NCBI GenBank assembly: GCA_963827585.1
Contig: CAWHCK010000011.1
Coordinates: 50,814-114,813 of the forward strand
Direction of reading: 5' to 3'
Length of the DNA: 64,000 nucleotides
From: VAZQ01 sp963827585
GTDB lineage: Bacteria; Pseudomonadota; Alphaproteobacteria; Rhizobiales; Xanthobacteraceae
Shown: positions 1 through 8,465 of the stretch, in pieces
Layout: each line of letters starts with the position of its first letter
Position numbering within the stretch: position 1 is the stretch's first letter
Translations under genes and position numbers: made by a program
The notes under the pieces: generated by a model
Databases searched by the model: none
Told to the model about the DNA's origin: nothing
What the model saw: the letters and a program-made list of their open reading frames with translations, nothing else

Positions 1-330
1 GGTGTCTCGGCATCGATCCTCGAAGGGCTGGACGAAATGCTCACCGTGATCCGTCTCGGTCTGCCTGACCAGCTGCGGCGATCGCTCGGCTGCACCAATG
101 CGATCGAGAGCCTAATGGCCGTGCTGCGCCAGATCTGCCGCAACGTCAAACGTTGGCGCGATGCACGGATGGCTTTGCGATGGACTGGGACCGCAATGCT
201 GGAAGCCGAGAAGAGTTTCCGACGGTTGAAGGCCCACAAGCAGCTCCCGGTTCTGAGGGCCGCTTTGCTGCGACATCAACAAGCATTACTTGGCGACCAA
301 AACATTGCCAGCAAAAATCTGGCAGCGTAG
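1..330 (+). CDS. IS256-family (Mutator-type) transposase, C-terminal part
   Basis: An open frame enters from the left edge and stops at 330, giving about 109 residues of a protein whose start lies outside the window. The segment CTNAIESLMAVLRQ (bases about 91-132) matches the conserved C-terminal region of IS256/MULE transposases, which usually reads TNAIESLN and carries the last acidic residue of the DDE triad. The following RNVKRWRDARMALRWTGTAML is the usual helical tail. The family moves DNA by copy-out-paste-in transposition. Only the tail is visible, so whether the element is intact is unknown. The gene runs toward the truncated acyltransferase. Confidence 0.85.
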   Translation, partial: GVSASILEGLDEMLTVIRLGLPDQLRRSLGCTNAIESLMAVLRQICRNVKRWRDARMALRWTGTAMLEAEKSFRRLKAHKQLPVLRAALLRHQQALLGDQNIASKNLAA

Positions 331-378
331 GATTCAATCGACGGCGCCTGCTGCATCAATTTCAACAGGCAACGGGAC
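1..378 (+). mobile_element. Right-hand part of an IS256-family insertion sequence
   Basis: The window opens inside a Mutator/IS256-type transposase gene. About 50 bases after its stop codon the sequence changes to an acyltransferase gene that lacks its 5' end. The stretch at about 353-378 (gcatcaatttcaacaggc and following bases) resembles the terminal repeats of IS256-like elements, but the left end is outside the window, so I cannot confirm the inverted repeat or a target duplication. The outer boundary is therefore approximate. I infer that this element inserted into, or recombined across, the acyltransferase gene. Confidence 0.6.
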
Positions 379-386
379 TATCGGGC

Positions 387-1568
387 CTGCCCGCGCTGAT
401 GACGGAAGTGGCGCTGTCGGCGCTGGTGCTGGGCCCGATCGTTACGACCTACTCGCTTTGGCAGTATCTTTCGGGCCCTGAATTCTACCATTACTTCGGC
501 AACATACTGGGAATTGTCCGCTATACGCTGCCAGGGGTGTTCGTGGACAACCCGCGGGCGAATTTCGTCAATGCGAACCTGTGGACCCTGCCAGCGGAGT
601 TCTACTGCTATCTCGTTCTGGCGGCGCTCATGGGGTTGGGAGTGTTCTTCCGACGCCGGCTGTACAACTGGACATTTGTCCTCGGCACGGTGGCGCTCTT
701 GGTCTTGCCGCTGTTTTGGGGTCTTTCGCCGCGGGCAGATAACACTCATTACTCCGTCTACTACATTGTCTATCTGTTTTTCGTAGGCGCCTTGTTCTAT
801 CTGTACTCTCGCGTCATTCCGGTTCGGCTTGATATGTTCTTGATCAGCTTCACAGGCTATTATTTCCTGACGCTCGTCGGCGGCTTCGATGTGCTCGCAG
901 GATTCCTGCTTGTATACTGTGTGGTATATTTGGGTGCGTGCGAGTTTCCAATCTTTGACAGAATCGTGGGAGGGAACGATTATTCATACGGCATGTATTT
1001 GTATGGATATCCGATCTCGCAGACGATAATCTTCTTCTTGCAGCCGCTGTTTTTCTGGTGGCCCGGCGTTCTCCGCCTCACAACAGTGATGATATTGTCG
1101 GTTCTGTGTGCGCTCGTCTTCGCGGCGTTCTCGTGGCACGCGATCGAAAAGCCGGCGCTCGCTCTCAAGAGAATCTTGATCAGGCGCCCGCAACACGCTC
1201 GATCCGAAACGGAACCGGCGTTGAGATGCGGAAGGTCGAGGGACAGCCACTCCTCGCGGCGACACCTGGAAGGCAGCCCGAAAGAGGGAAGGTCTGACTG
1301 CGCCGATCCTCGCTCTCGCCGCGCCGACCCCACGACGGTTCTACCGCTCGGCAATGCCTGCTCGGAGCTGGACCGCCCCGAGGCCATGGTGGGCGCGCCC
1401 CCGGATCGTCTTCCCACGTATCGCGCCGGAAGTAACGCAATTTTTCAAACGGAAATTAACATCGCAGCGACCGGGCACCGTTTCTGCTCCGGGAAATCCC
1501 AGGCGTCTGCGCCTGGCGCGGTGCTGCACCGCGACTTGAGGCGCTGCCTCTCGGTTGTCATACGTTAA
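387..1568 (+). pseudogene. Acyltransferase-3 (OafA/YrhL-like) membrane protein, 5' truncated by the IS element
   Basis: From about base 387 the frame encodes a hydrophobic protein typical of the acyltransferase-3 family, which O-acetylates surface polysaccharides, lipid A or Nod-factor-like sugars at the inner membrane. Recognisable middle and C-terminal pieces are the YTLPGVFVDNP and NLWTLPAEF motifs and the closing FSWHAIEKPAL motif near base 1150. At least six membrane segments lie between. The N-terminal third, including the usual catalytic histidine/arginine motif, is missing: upstream in the same frame there is only out-of-frame transposase sequence. After about base 1190 the translation becomes arginine/serine-rich and no longer looks like a protein, so the true end may also be altered. 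It is almost certainly non-functional. Confidence 0.75.
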
Positions 1569-1671
1569 GCGATGTGATATTCACATGTTAAAATATCGTT
1601 GGCATCCGGTGACCCCGGGTCGGATGCCGGGACAAATCCCACGCGAGCATAGTGGACGATCTCCAGCGCGA

Positions 1672-3163
1672 ATGATGTCGACTTCATCTCAATCCGTCGC
1701 AACCACGTCCATTCCCCATCGGCACCCCGTCGGGCGCGCAATGCCCGGTCGCGTGGCCTTCAACAAGGCGCTGCCGTTCGAGGCGGTCGGCTGGATCGCG
1801 GTCATCGTCGACTTCGTCGCCATCATGACCACTAGCGTTCTGGCGGACGTGGGCTATCAGTGGGGGTTCCTGAATTCCGGCGGGAGCGACGAACGCTTCA
1901 TCGGCATCGGGTTCCTGCTGTTCGCGAATTTCGCGGCGATCTTGGCGGCACGCGGCAACTATCAGCCGCGAAATCTTCTCAATTCCAGACGGCAAATTCG
2001 CGAGGTGATCCTGACCTGGGCGCTCGTGGCCCTGATGCTGCTGGGGGCGGCATTTTCGCTGAAGATCGCAGGAACGTTCTCGCGCGTCTCCACGATCACT
2101 TTGCTCGTGCTGGGATGCGCGCTGATCGTGCTGTGGCGCGTGGCGCTGAGCAATCTGGTTGTTCGGGCCTTCGAGGAAGGCGGGTTTGCCGAGCGAAAGA
2201 TCGTTCTGATCGCCGAACAAGGTCAATTGAATTCGTCGAGGACACTCCTGGAGTTGGGCCGCTTTGGCTACAGGCCGATCAGGACATTCGAAATCAGCCC
2301 GGAAGCTGAGACGATCGGGGTGCCGCCCTCGCTGCAGGAAACGTTGAACGACGTAATCGAGCTAAGTCGCCGCGCTCCGGTCGAGGAGCTGTTTCTTCTG
2401 GTCAAATGGGATCATGCGCGGCTGATCGAAGACGTTCTCAGCATTCTGCGCGTCCTGCCATTGCCGATCCATCTCGTGCCCGATGAAAATGTCGCTCGAT
2501 TTCTGGCCACGCCGATGCTTCAGGTCGGCACCGCCTGGACTGCCGAGCTCAAGCGCGCGCCGCTCTCGGTCGCAGAACAGGCACTCAAGCGAGCCTTCGA
2601 TGTGCTCGCGGCTGGACTTGGGATCATACTGCTGTCGCCCCTCATGCTGACTTCGGCGTTGCTGATCAAGCTCGATTCCAAGGGACCGGTGCTCTTCACC
2701 CAGACACGCAACGGCTTCAACGGGCGCTCATTTCGGATCTTCAAGTTTCGGATCGATGCGCGCCCTCGAGGACGGTCCGCAGATTCGCCAAGCCATCAGG
2801 AACGATCCGCGCGTCACGAACGTCGGTCGCTGGCTACGACGAACGAGCATCGACGAGCTGCCACAGCTGTTCAACGTGCTTGGCGGCAGCATGTCGCTCG
2901 TGGGTCCGCGGCCGCACGCGGCCGCCCACAACACCGAATATGAAAGGCTCGTGGCCAATTACGCATTTCGATATCACGTGAAACCTGGCATCAGCGGTTG
3001 GGCCCAGGTGAATGGTTTTCGCGGTGAGACATCCACCGTCGACCTCATGGAGAGGCGCGTCGAGTTGGACCTGTGGTACGTGAACAACTGGAGTTTCTGG
3101 CTGGACGTTCGAATTTTGTGGAAGACAGTGGCAGTTGGGGCTTGGCAATCGTCCGCATACTAG
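1672..3163 (+). pseudogene. Polyprenyl glycosylphosphotransferase (exopolysaccharide priming enzyme), single-base frameshift
   Basis: This is a WbaP/PssY/ExoY-type sugar-1-phosphate transferase, which loads the first sugar phosphate onto undecaprenyl phosphate for exopolysaccharide synthesis. The N-terminal half has four membrane segments and a nucleotide-binding-like domain. The C-terminal catalytic domain begins at ALKRAFDVLAAGLGI (about base 2581). At about 2753 the frame breaks: FRIFKFR should continue as TMRALEDG, but one extra base in cggatcgatg shifts the reading, and the remainder, including DELPQLFNVL, MSLVGPRP and KPGISGWAQVNG, continues in the next frame to 3163. Combined length is about 495 residues, normal for the family. 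The start is taken at the paired ATGs at 1672/1675. It is either a young pseudogene or an assembly error. The disrupted acyltransferase upstream fits a decayed polysaccharide locus. Confidence 0.85.
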
Positions 3164-3459
3164 AATCCAGTCCCTCCGCGGCTTGAGCACAACGGCGCCG
3201 CGATTTCGGCGCGCCTCCCTCCGCTGCGACCAAAGCGGATGATCTAGAGCCGAGACCAAAGCGAGTCGTCGCGCGTTGCGCGCGATTTGTGCTGCTGCCA
3301 AGCAACTTGCGCCGAGCGTTGCAAAAGCCGGGGCGCTCCAATGCGAAGAGCGCAGGGAACGTTCAATGTCATGTCGCGTTGCAGCATGCATAATGCTGCG
3401 GTGCAATCGGTTCCTGATACCGCCTTCGGAACGGCAGCGACATGAGGAGCAGTAGCGCC
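3164..3459. other. Intergenic, 296 bp
   Basis: I see no gene here. The stretch is GC-rich, with repeated gcg-type runs, and leads into the ribosome-binding site of the small membrane protein. No convincing promoter or terminator is visible. Confidence 0.5.
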
Positions 3460-3657
3460 ATGACGGCAGCGTTCGAGCACACACGGAAACCTGACCTTGC
3501 GCCGGCCTCAGCGCTGGCGGCAAAAGCGATCGCAATCAAAGGTGCGCTCGCGGCCTTGTGGCCTCCGGCTATGATCGGCTTGGGGCTTCTTCTCACGCTC
3601 GCCTGGAGCGGCAGCCTGCTGTGGCTGTTCGTGTCGATGATCCTGGCCGTGGTTTGA
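3460..3657 (+). CDS. Small hypothetical membrane protein
   Basis: A 65-residue protein. The ATG at 3460 is preceded by GAGGAG about 12 bases upstream, which favours it over the in-frame ATG at 3442. The first 30 residues are polar to alanine-rich, and roughly residues 35-65 form one or two hydrophobic stretches (PPAMIGLGLLLTLAWSG and LLWLFVSMILAVV), so the protein probably sits in the inner membrane as a hairpin. I do not recognise a family. Such short proteins are common in rhizobial genomes, and nothing nearby points to a role. Confidence 0.5.
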   Translation: MTAAFEHTRKPDLAPASALAAKAIAIKGALAALWPPAMIGLGLLLTLAWSGSLLWLFVSMILAVV

Positions 3658-3747
3658 GCCGTTGCTCCGGTTTTGGCGAGTCAACCCGCCAAACCGCGTC
3701 CCCGCCTGATCCGTCCCGTCCTCCGCGGTCAGCGTGGCTTCAAGCCA

Positions 3748-4944
3748 TCACCGCGCGCGGGCCAATTTCATCTTGCCTTTGTTCCGTTTGGCGACCCGAA
3801 CGCGGGCCTCGCGCGAGGCAACCGAGGCCTTCGACGTATCGCTTCTTTGCTGGACGTGAGCCGGATCGGGACCGGGCATCGGACGCGCGAGCCCATATTT
3901 TGGGCCGTGGGCGTCGAGCCACTGCCACACCACCTCCGCATTCCCGTCCGCAGAGGTGACGTCCACGGCACGGCCGTGACCATAACCGCCGGTTCGGCGG
4001 CTGCCGCCGTGCAGCGAGTTGCCGGTGCGCGCCTTGAAGCCGGACGCCAGGGTTTGCCGATAGTCGTCGCGGAACGCACTCAGCATCGACCATTGGATGC
4101 CTTCCGCGTCCATCGCGCGCCCGGCATGATAGAGCCGCTCACGGAACCCAGGGTCCATGCCGCCGATGACATAATCCTGCAGGGGCACGCCCATGCGCTG
4201 GGCAGCGGCCGGATCCTTCCAAGTGAAGTCGCCGGTCGAATCGCGCTTGATCGGCGCACGCTGATAGACTTCCCACAGATAGTCGTCGACCTCGTCCAGG
4301 AAGGTTCCGGCCGGCCTGCGAATGCGCCGCACGATGCTCTCGCCGGTCTCCGGCTGCGCCGATTCCTTCGGCGCGAACGCAGCGAAGCCGTGAACCTTGA
4401 TCAGCCCTTGGCGGTTCGTATCGCCGGTCACCGAGGCGAGCGCGACGCGCGGATTGGGATTGATGAACCGGATGGTTTGGATCGCGCGCTGAAAATACGA
4501 GACGGGCTGGTCGTCCCGGCGGACGGCAGTCTCGCCGCCTGTCACGTGAGCCTGGGAGGACGCCTCCCGGCGAAACACGATGGTCTCGTTGCCGGCGAGG
4601 CTGGCGAGCTGGTACCCGGGCGCGGCCGGCTTGACGTCGAGATTGTTCATGATGGCTAGAGCCACCGTCGCCGCGGCCAAGGCGGCGGCGGCGAGCTTGA
4701 GCCCGGATACGCCGTGCGAGAGCACCGCGCTGACGCCGCGCGATAGCGCCGCACTCAGCGCGATCGCAGGCGGCCGCAGGGCAAGGGCGAGCATCGGCCG
4801 AGGCAGCGTCAATGCAATCGCGGGCCGGCGAACGGTCGGTGCGATCGCGGGCCGGCGAGGCAGTGGCACGGGCCTAGTCGGCGTCCGTCGCGGTCCCACA
4901 GGGGCGCGCGGATGTCGCATCACAGCGACCGACTGTGCGATCAA
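3748..4944 (-). CDS. Putative peptidase M15-like (D-Ala-D-Ala carboxypeptidase-like) membrane-anchored protein
   Basis: A 398-residue protein. The N-terminus (residues 1-70) is proline/arginine/alanine-rich with a degenerate RRPAIAL-type repeat, followed by a membrane anchor near residues 83-100. The remainder is probably periplasmic. A segment reading SAFRDDYRQ, then SLHGG, then GHGRAVDV, and later DPAHVQ resembles the zinc site of M15 peptidases (S-x-H, G-x-A-x-D, D/E-x-x-H), which trim peptidoglycan stem peptides. The spacing between the first histidine and the aspartate is longer than usual, so zinc binding is an inference. The start at 4944 is the longest option; ATG at 4920 is possible. 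The gene stands alone, facing the small membrane protein. Confidence 0.6.
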   Translation of the reverse strand: MIAQSVAVMRHPRAPVGPRRTPTRPVPLPRRPAIAPTVRRPAIALTLPRPMLALALRPPAIALSAALSRGVSAVLSHGVSGLKLAAAALAAATVALAIMNNLDVKPAAPGYQLASLAGNETIVFRREASSQAHVTGGETAVRRDDQPVSYFQRAIQTIRFINPNPRVALASVTGDTNRQGLIKVHGFAAFAPKESAQPETGESIVRRIRRPAGTFLDEVDDYLWEVYQRAPIKRDSTGDFTWKDPAAAQRMGVPLQDYVIGGMDPGFRERLYHAGRAMDAEGIQWSMLSAFRDDYRQTLASGFKARTGNSLHGGSRRTGGYGHGRAVDVTSADGNAEVVWQWLDAHGPKYGLARPMPGPDPAHVQQRSDTSKASVASREARVRVAKRNKGKMKLARAR

Positions 4945-5427
4945 ACGAAGCTCCCCCCTCCCGATCGCTCTGGTCGGTCACGTCCCGCTGGAACCGGCGC
5001 ACGCGTCGCCCTCCCCAGGACGACGGCGGCGTCAACGCCCGTACTTTCCAATCAAGACGATAAGGGAGAGGTCCCCACCCCGAACAGATGATCCCCAAAC
5101 GACGGCGGCGAGTTGAATTGACAATTGAGGAAAAAGATTGACCCGGCCGGGACCAATTGACGGCGGCCGCGGGCGCAAACACCGCTGCCGCCGAGATATT
5201 TCACGCAATTCTCGGCGCGGATCAATCGCCGGACGGTTACCACCCGGTTACTACTGCGTGCATCTGCCCTACCCCTTCCGTCGATCCGTCTTTCCGAGCC
5301 TCCCGCATGCGCATTTGCGGGCGGCATGCGCGCCGCGCGGCCTTTGCGGGGCGTGCGCCAGCCGGTAAACAGATACGCAACCGGGCCACAGGCCAAGCGG
5401 GCCCGGGTACGAGAACCCGATCGGTCG
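4945..5427. other. Intergenic region between divergent genes, 483 bp
   Basis: No convincing coding sequence. The part around 5113-5160 is the least GC-rich and contains three copies of attgac (gaattgacaattgagg, aagattgacc, ccaattgacgg). These could be promoter -35 elements or operator half-sites for the MFS gene, but no matching -10 box is obvious. Confidence 0.4.
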
Positions 5428-6633
5428 ATGAGCGAGGAGCCGCCCGTACCCGTCGCCCCCAGGAGCGACATCGACTATCGCCTGCTCATCCCGTTCCTGG
5501 TGCATGTGACGCTGACCCAGACGCTGATCCTGATCATCCGGATCACGACCTCCTACCGGGCGATCGAGCTCGGTCTTCCCGTCGTCTGGCTCGGAATCAT
5601 CGCCGCCGGCTTCGCCATCATCCCGGTCTTCACGGCGCTGCAGGTCGGGCGTTGGATCGACCGCGGCAACGACGCCAGAGCGACCTGGATCGGCGCCGCG
5701 CTGGTGTTGATCGCGTGCCTCGGCTTCTGGGCCTGGCCGCGATCGGCCATGCACCTCCTCGGCTTCAGCGTGCTGCTGGGCTTCGGCCACATGTTCTGCA
5801 TGGCCGGCCACCAGATGCTGGCGGTCCGGTCGGGCGGCGCCCGCAGCCGCGAAGCCGCGCTTGGTTACTACATGGTTGCCGCCTCGATCGGCCAGGGGCT
5901 CGGTCCGTTCGTGGTCGGCTGGCTCGGGGGCTCGGCCGCGCTGCCGCCGACAGGGCTCCTGTTCGCCATCGGCCTTGCCGCCGCCGCCGCCAGCGCGATC
6001 GTCGCGCTGCTGATCAAGCCGGCCCGTGTCAAGGCGCAGTATCGGGATCACGGCGATCCCATTCCGGTCGGCCGCCTGCTGAAGCTGCGCGGCTTTCCCG
6101 CCGTCATGCTGTCGAGCGTGGTGACCGTCACCTCCCTCGATCTGCTGGTGATCTATCTGCCGTTGCTCGGCGCGGAACGGCAAATCGATTCGAGCGACAT
6201 CGGCTGGCTGCTCACCGTCCGCTCCATTGCGGCGCTGGTGTCGCGCATGTTCTACGCCCGGCTGATCTTTGCCATCGGCCGCCTGCCGCTCACCCTGGCG
6301 AGCATGCTCGGCAGCGCTGCTGGCTTTCTGGTATTGGCTTTGCCGCTGTCGCTGCCCAGCATGTATGTCGTTCTCGTCATGCTCGGCTTCGCCATGGGCA
6401 TCGCCTCGACCCTGACGCTCTCCGGCGTCATGTATCTCGCGCCGCCGGAAGTCTGCGGCACCGCGCTCACGCTGCGGATGACCGGCAATCGGGTCGGTCA
6501 GATCGTATTTCCCGCGCTTGCCGGTGTCGTCGCCGCCGCGACCGGCGTCGCCGGCATTCTGCTGGCGCTCGGGGTCGGGCTGGCCGCATCCGGGCTCGCG
6601 GTCGCCATGAGCCAGCCACCACCGCCGTCCTGA
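5428..6633 (+). CDS. Major facilitator superfamily (MFS) transporter
   Basis: A 401-residue protein with about twelve hydrophobic segments, evenly spaced and split by a central polar loop near residues 195-215, as in MFS carriers. The loop between segments 2 and 3 holds GRWIDRGNDAR, a variant of the MFS signature G-x-x-x-D-R-x-G-R. The start is the ATG at 5428 (MSEEPPVPV), chosen because the hydrophobic core begins about 20 residues later; the longer in-frame extension is arginine-rich and unlike a membrane protein. It probably works in the inner membrane as an exporter or importer of an unknown small molecule. The DctP-like gene follows after 24 bases on the same strand, suggesting co-transcription. 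Confidence 0.85.
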   Translation: MSEEPPVPVAPRSDIDYRLLIPFLVHVTLTQTLILIIRITTSYRAIELGLPVVWLGIIAAGFAIIPVFTALQVGRWIDRGNDARATWIGAALVLIACLGFWAWPRSAMHLLGFSVLLGFGHMFCMAGHQMLAVRSGGARSREAALGYYMVAASIGQGLGPFVVGWLGGSAALPPTGLLFAIGLAAAAASAIVALLIKPARVKAQYRDHGDPIPVGRLLKLRGFPAVMLSSVVTVTSLDLLVIYLPLLGAERQIDSSDIGWLLTVRSIAALVSRMFYARLIFAIGRLPLTLASMLGSAAGFLVLALPLSLPSMYVVLVMLGFAMGIASTLTLSGVMYLAPPEVCGTALTLRMTGNRVGQIVFPALAGVVAAATGVAGILLALGVGLAASGLAVAMSQPPPPS

Positions 6634-6657
6634 CGCGGTTTTGCCAACGAGGGATGC

Positions 6658-7590
6658 ATGCCCGCTCCGATCCAGATCCGCATGGGCGGCTACGGCCCCG
6701 CCAGCACCGGCTTCAGCCGCGCGCTCGAATTCATCGGCGACCGCCTCGGCGCCGAATTCGGCGACCGCGTCGAGGTCAAGTATGTCTGGAACATCATGGA
6801 GCTGGGCTATCGCGCCGAGGATATTCTATGGCTGGTCGAGCACGGGCTGCTGACACTCGGCTACCAGTCGTCGAGCTACCTCACCGACCGCGTGCCGGAG
6901 CTCGGCATCGTCGACCTGCCGTTCCTGTTCGCACGGACCGAGCACGCACGCGCGGCGATGGACGGCGCGCTCGGCGAGGCGCTCGCGCGCAAGATCGAGG
7001 AGCGCGTGAGCTACCGCATTCTCGGCTGGTTCGAGAACGGCTTTCGGCACGTCTCGAACCGCGTGCGGGAGGTGCGGGCGCCCGCGGACCTCGCGGGGCT
7101 GCGCATCCGCGTGCTGCCGAGCAAGGTGCAGGCACGGACCTTCGAATTGCTGGGCGCGGTGCCGCTGCGCATGGATCTCACCCAGGCGCTCGAGATGATC
7201 ACCGCGGGCACCATCGACGCGCAGGAGAATCCGCTCTCGAATACCGTGACCTACGGCGTGCACAAGTTTCACCGCTTCCATACGCTGAGCAACCACTTCT
7301 ACGTTTCGCGGCCGATCTTCATCCATCGCGATGCGTTCGACGCGTGGCCTGCCGATCTCCAGCGCGCCATGCGCAGCGCTGTGATGGGCGCCGTTGCCTT
7401 CCAGCGCGAGCGGCATGTGCAGGAGGAGGAGGATGCGCGCGAGGCGATCACGGCGCAGGGCTGCGAGATCGTCGAGCTTACCGCCGCCGAGCACGAAGCC
7501 TTTGCCGCAGCGGTGCAGCCGCTGCTCAAGGAAGCGCGCGGGACCTACGGGCAGGAGCTTTTCGATTTGACGCAGCAGGCGGCCGCGTGA
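6658..7590 (+). CDS. TRAP-type solute-receptor (DctP-like) protein without a signal peptide
   Basis: A 310-residue protein with the DctP receptor fold pattern: LPFLFARTEHARAAMDG near residues 87-105, then LGWFENGFRHVSN, the conserved arginine motif LAGLRIRVLPS, and later MDLTQALEMITAGTIDAQENPLS. TRAP receptors normally bind organic acids in the periplasm. Here the protein starts directly with the mature domain (MPAPIQIRMGGYGP) and has no hydrophobic leader. The only upstream codons in frame run straight back to the stop of the MFS gene at 6633, so no longer start exists. It is probably cytoplasmic or exported by an unknown route. No TRAP membrane subunits (DctQ/DctM) are nearby. Confidence 0.85.
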   Translation: MPAPIQIRMGGYGPASTGFSRALEFIGDRLGAEFGDRVEVKYVWNIMELGYRAEDILWLVEHGLLTLGYQSSSYLTDRVPELGIVDLPFLFARTEHARAAMDGALGEALARKIEERVSYRILGWFENGFRHVSNRVREVRAPADLAGLRIRVLPSKVQARTFELLGAVPLRMDLTQALEMITAGTIDAQENPLSNTVTYGVHKFHRFHTLSNHFYVSRPIFIHRDAFDAWPADLQRAMRSAVMGAVAFQRERHVQEEEDAREAITAQGCEIVELTAAEHEAFAAAVQPLLKEARGTYGQELFDLTQQAAA

Positions 7591-7602
7591 GCTTGGGCGG
7601 CG

Positions 7603-8145
7603 CTACCCCCGGCGCTCGTCGGGCTCGGCGAGGATCAGAGCCCAGAACACCTTGTATTTCGACTTCGGCGAGTAGGCGGCAGCGATGCCCATGCGCGTGG
7701 CGCCGTTGAGCAGCATGTTGGCGCGGTGCGAAGGCGAGTCGCGCCAGCCGGAGAACGCTTCCGCCAGCGTGTGATAGCCCGCGCCGACGTTCTCTGCCGC
7801 GGTCCTGGAGCGGTAGCCCTGGCCCTTGAGCCGGTCGCTGAAGCCGCGGATGACGTCATGGTCGAGCTTGTCGCGGCTGGCCATGGCCTGGGCCTGGGCC
7901 TCGGCGAGCTTCATCAGCTCGGGATCGACGCTCACCGCCGAGAGGCCGTTGTTTTTCCGATAGCCCGAAATCATCGAGGCGGCGGTCGCCGCATCGACCT
8001 GCGCCCCCGACGCCGCCATGGTGCGATAGAAGCTCGGGTCTTTGACGACCGGATCGCCGCTGCTGAAGCATGCGGACAGCAGCGCCGCCGCCGCGATCGC
8101 ACCGGCAGGCGCGCCCAGTTTCCTGAACGTTCGATGGAAGGTCAT
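7603..8145 (-). CDS. CAP-domain lipoprotein
   Basis: A 180-residue protein. The start at 8145 gives a classic lipoprotein signal: positively charged MTFHRTFRK, a hydrophobic core, and the lipobox LLSAC at about residues 23-27, so it is probably lipidated and anchored in the periplasm or outer membrane. The mature part carries CAP/SCP-PR1 features: MISGYRKNNGLSAVSVDPELMKLAEAQA, ENVGAGYHTLAEAFSGW and SHRANMLLNGATRMGIA, the histidines and the acidic residue being cavity residues of the family. CAP proteins in bacteria are poorly characterised and are associated with the cell surface or host contact. It is convergent with the DctP-like gene. Confidence 0.9.
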   Translation of the reverse strand: MTFHRTFRKLGAPAGAIAAAALLSACFSSGDPVVKDPSFYRTMAASGAQVDAATAASMISGYRKNNGLSAVSVDPELMKLAEAQAQAMASRDKLDHDVIRGFSDRLKGQGYRSRTAAENVGAGYHTLAEAFSGWRDSPSHRANMLLNGATRMGIAAAYSPKSKYKVFWALILAEPDERRG

Positions 8146-8465
8146 GGTCCCCCGCCCCCTTAACCCTGCCCGACGATGGGACAACAGCATGGCAGAACCA
8201 TGGTGCCAGTAGCGCCGCGGATTCGTTCGTCCCTTTGCGGAGGGAGCCATGGCCTGGGCGCGCTGGGGCCCCCCAACCCCCAGAGGAAATCGGCCAGGCT
8301 GGCGCCGGGGTGCGGCGGCGAGCACGGGTGGGCAGCCAGCGCACACACAGTTGAGTGATCACTGCGGTCCATGCGCAACCATCGCCACTCCTCCGAGTTG
8401 GGCTCTCATCCAATGACGGGGCGATACATCGAGACGATGCTCCACAGCATCAGTCGAGTACGCCC
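8146..8465. other. Intergenic region between divergent genes, 320 bp
   Basis: It separates the CAP lipoprotein (leftward) from the lactate permease (rightward) and must hold both promoters. I see a GC-rich stretch at about 8225-8330 and no clear coding potential. No recognisable operator was found. Confidence 0.4.

Noticed and set aside
1190..1568. A C-terminal domain of the acyltransferase
   Set aside because: The tail after the last membrane motif is Arg/Ser-rich and unlike the family. It is probably read-through of non-coding sequence.
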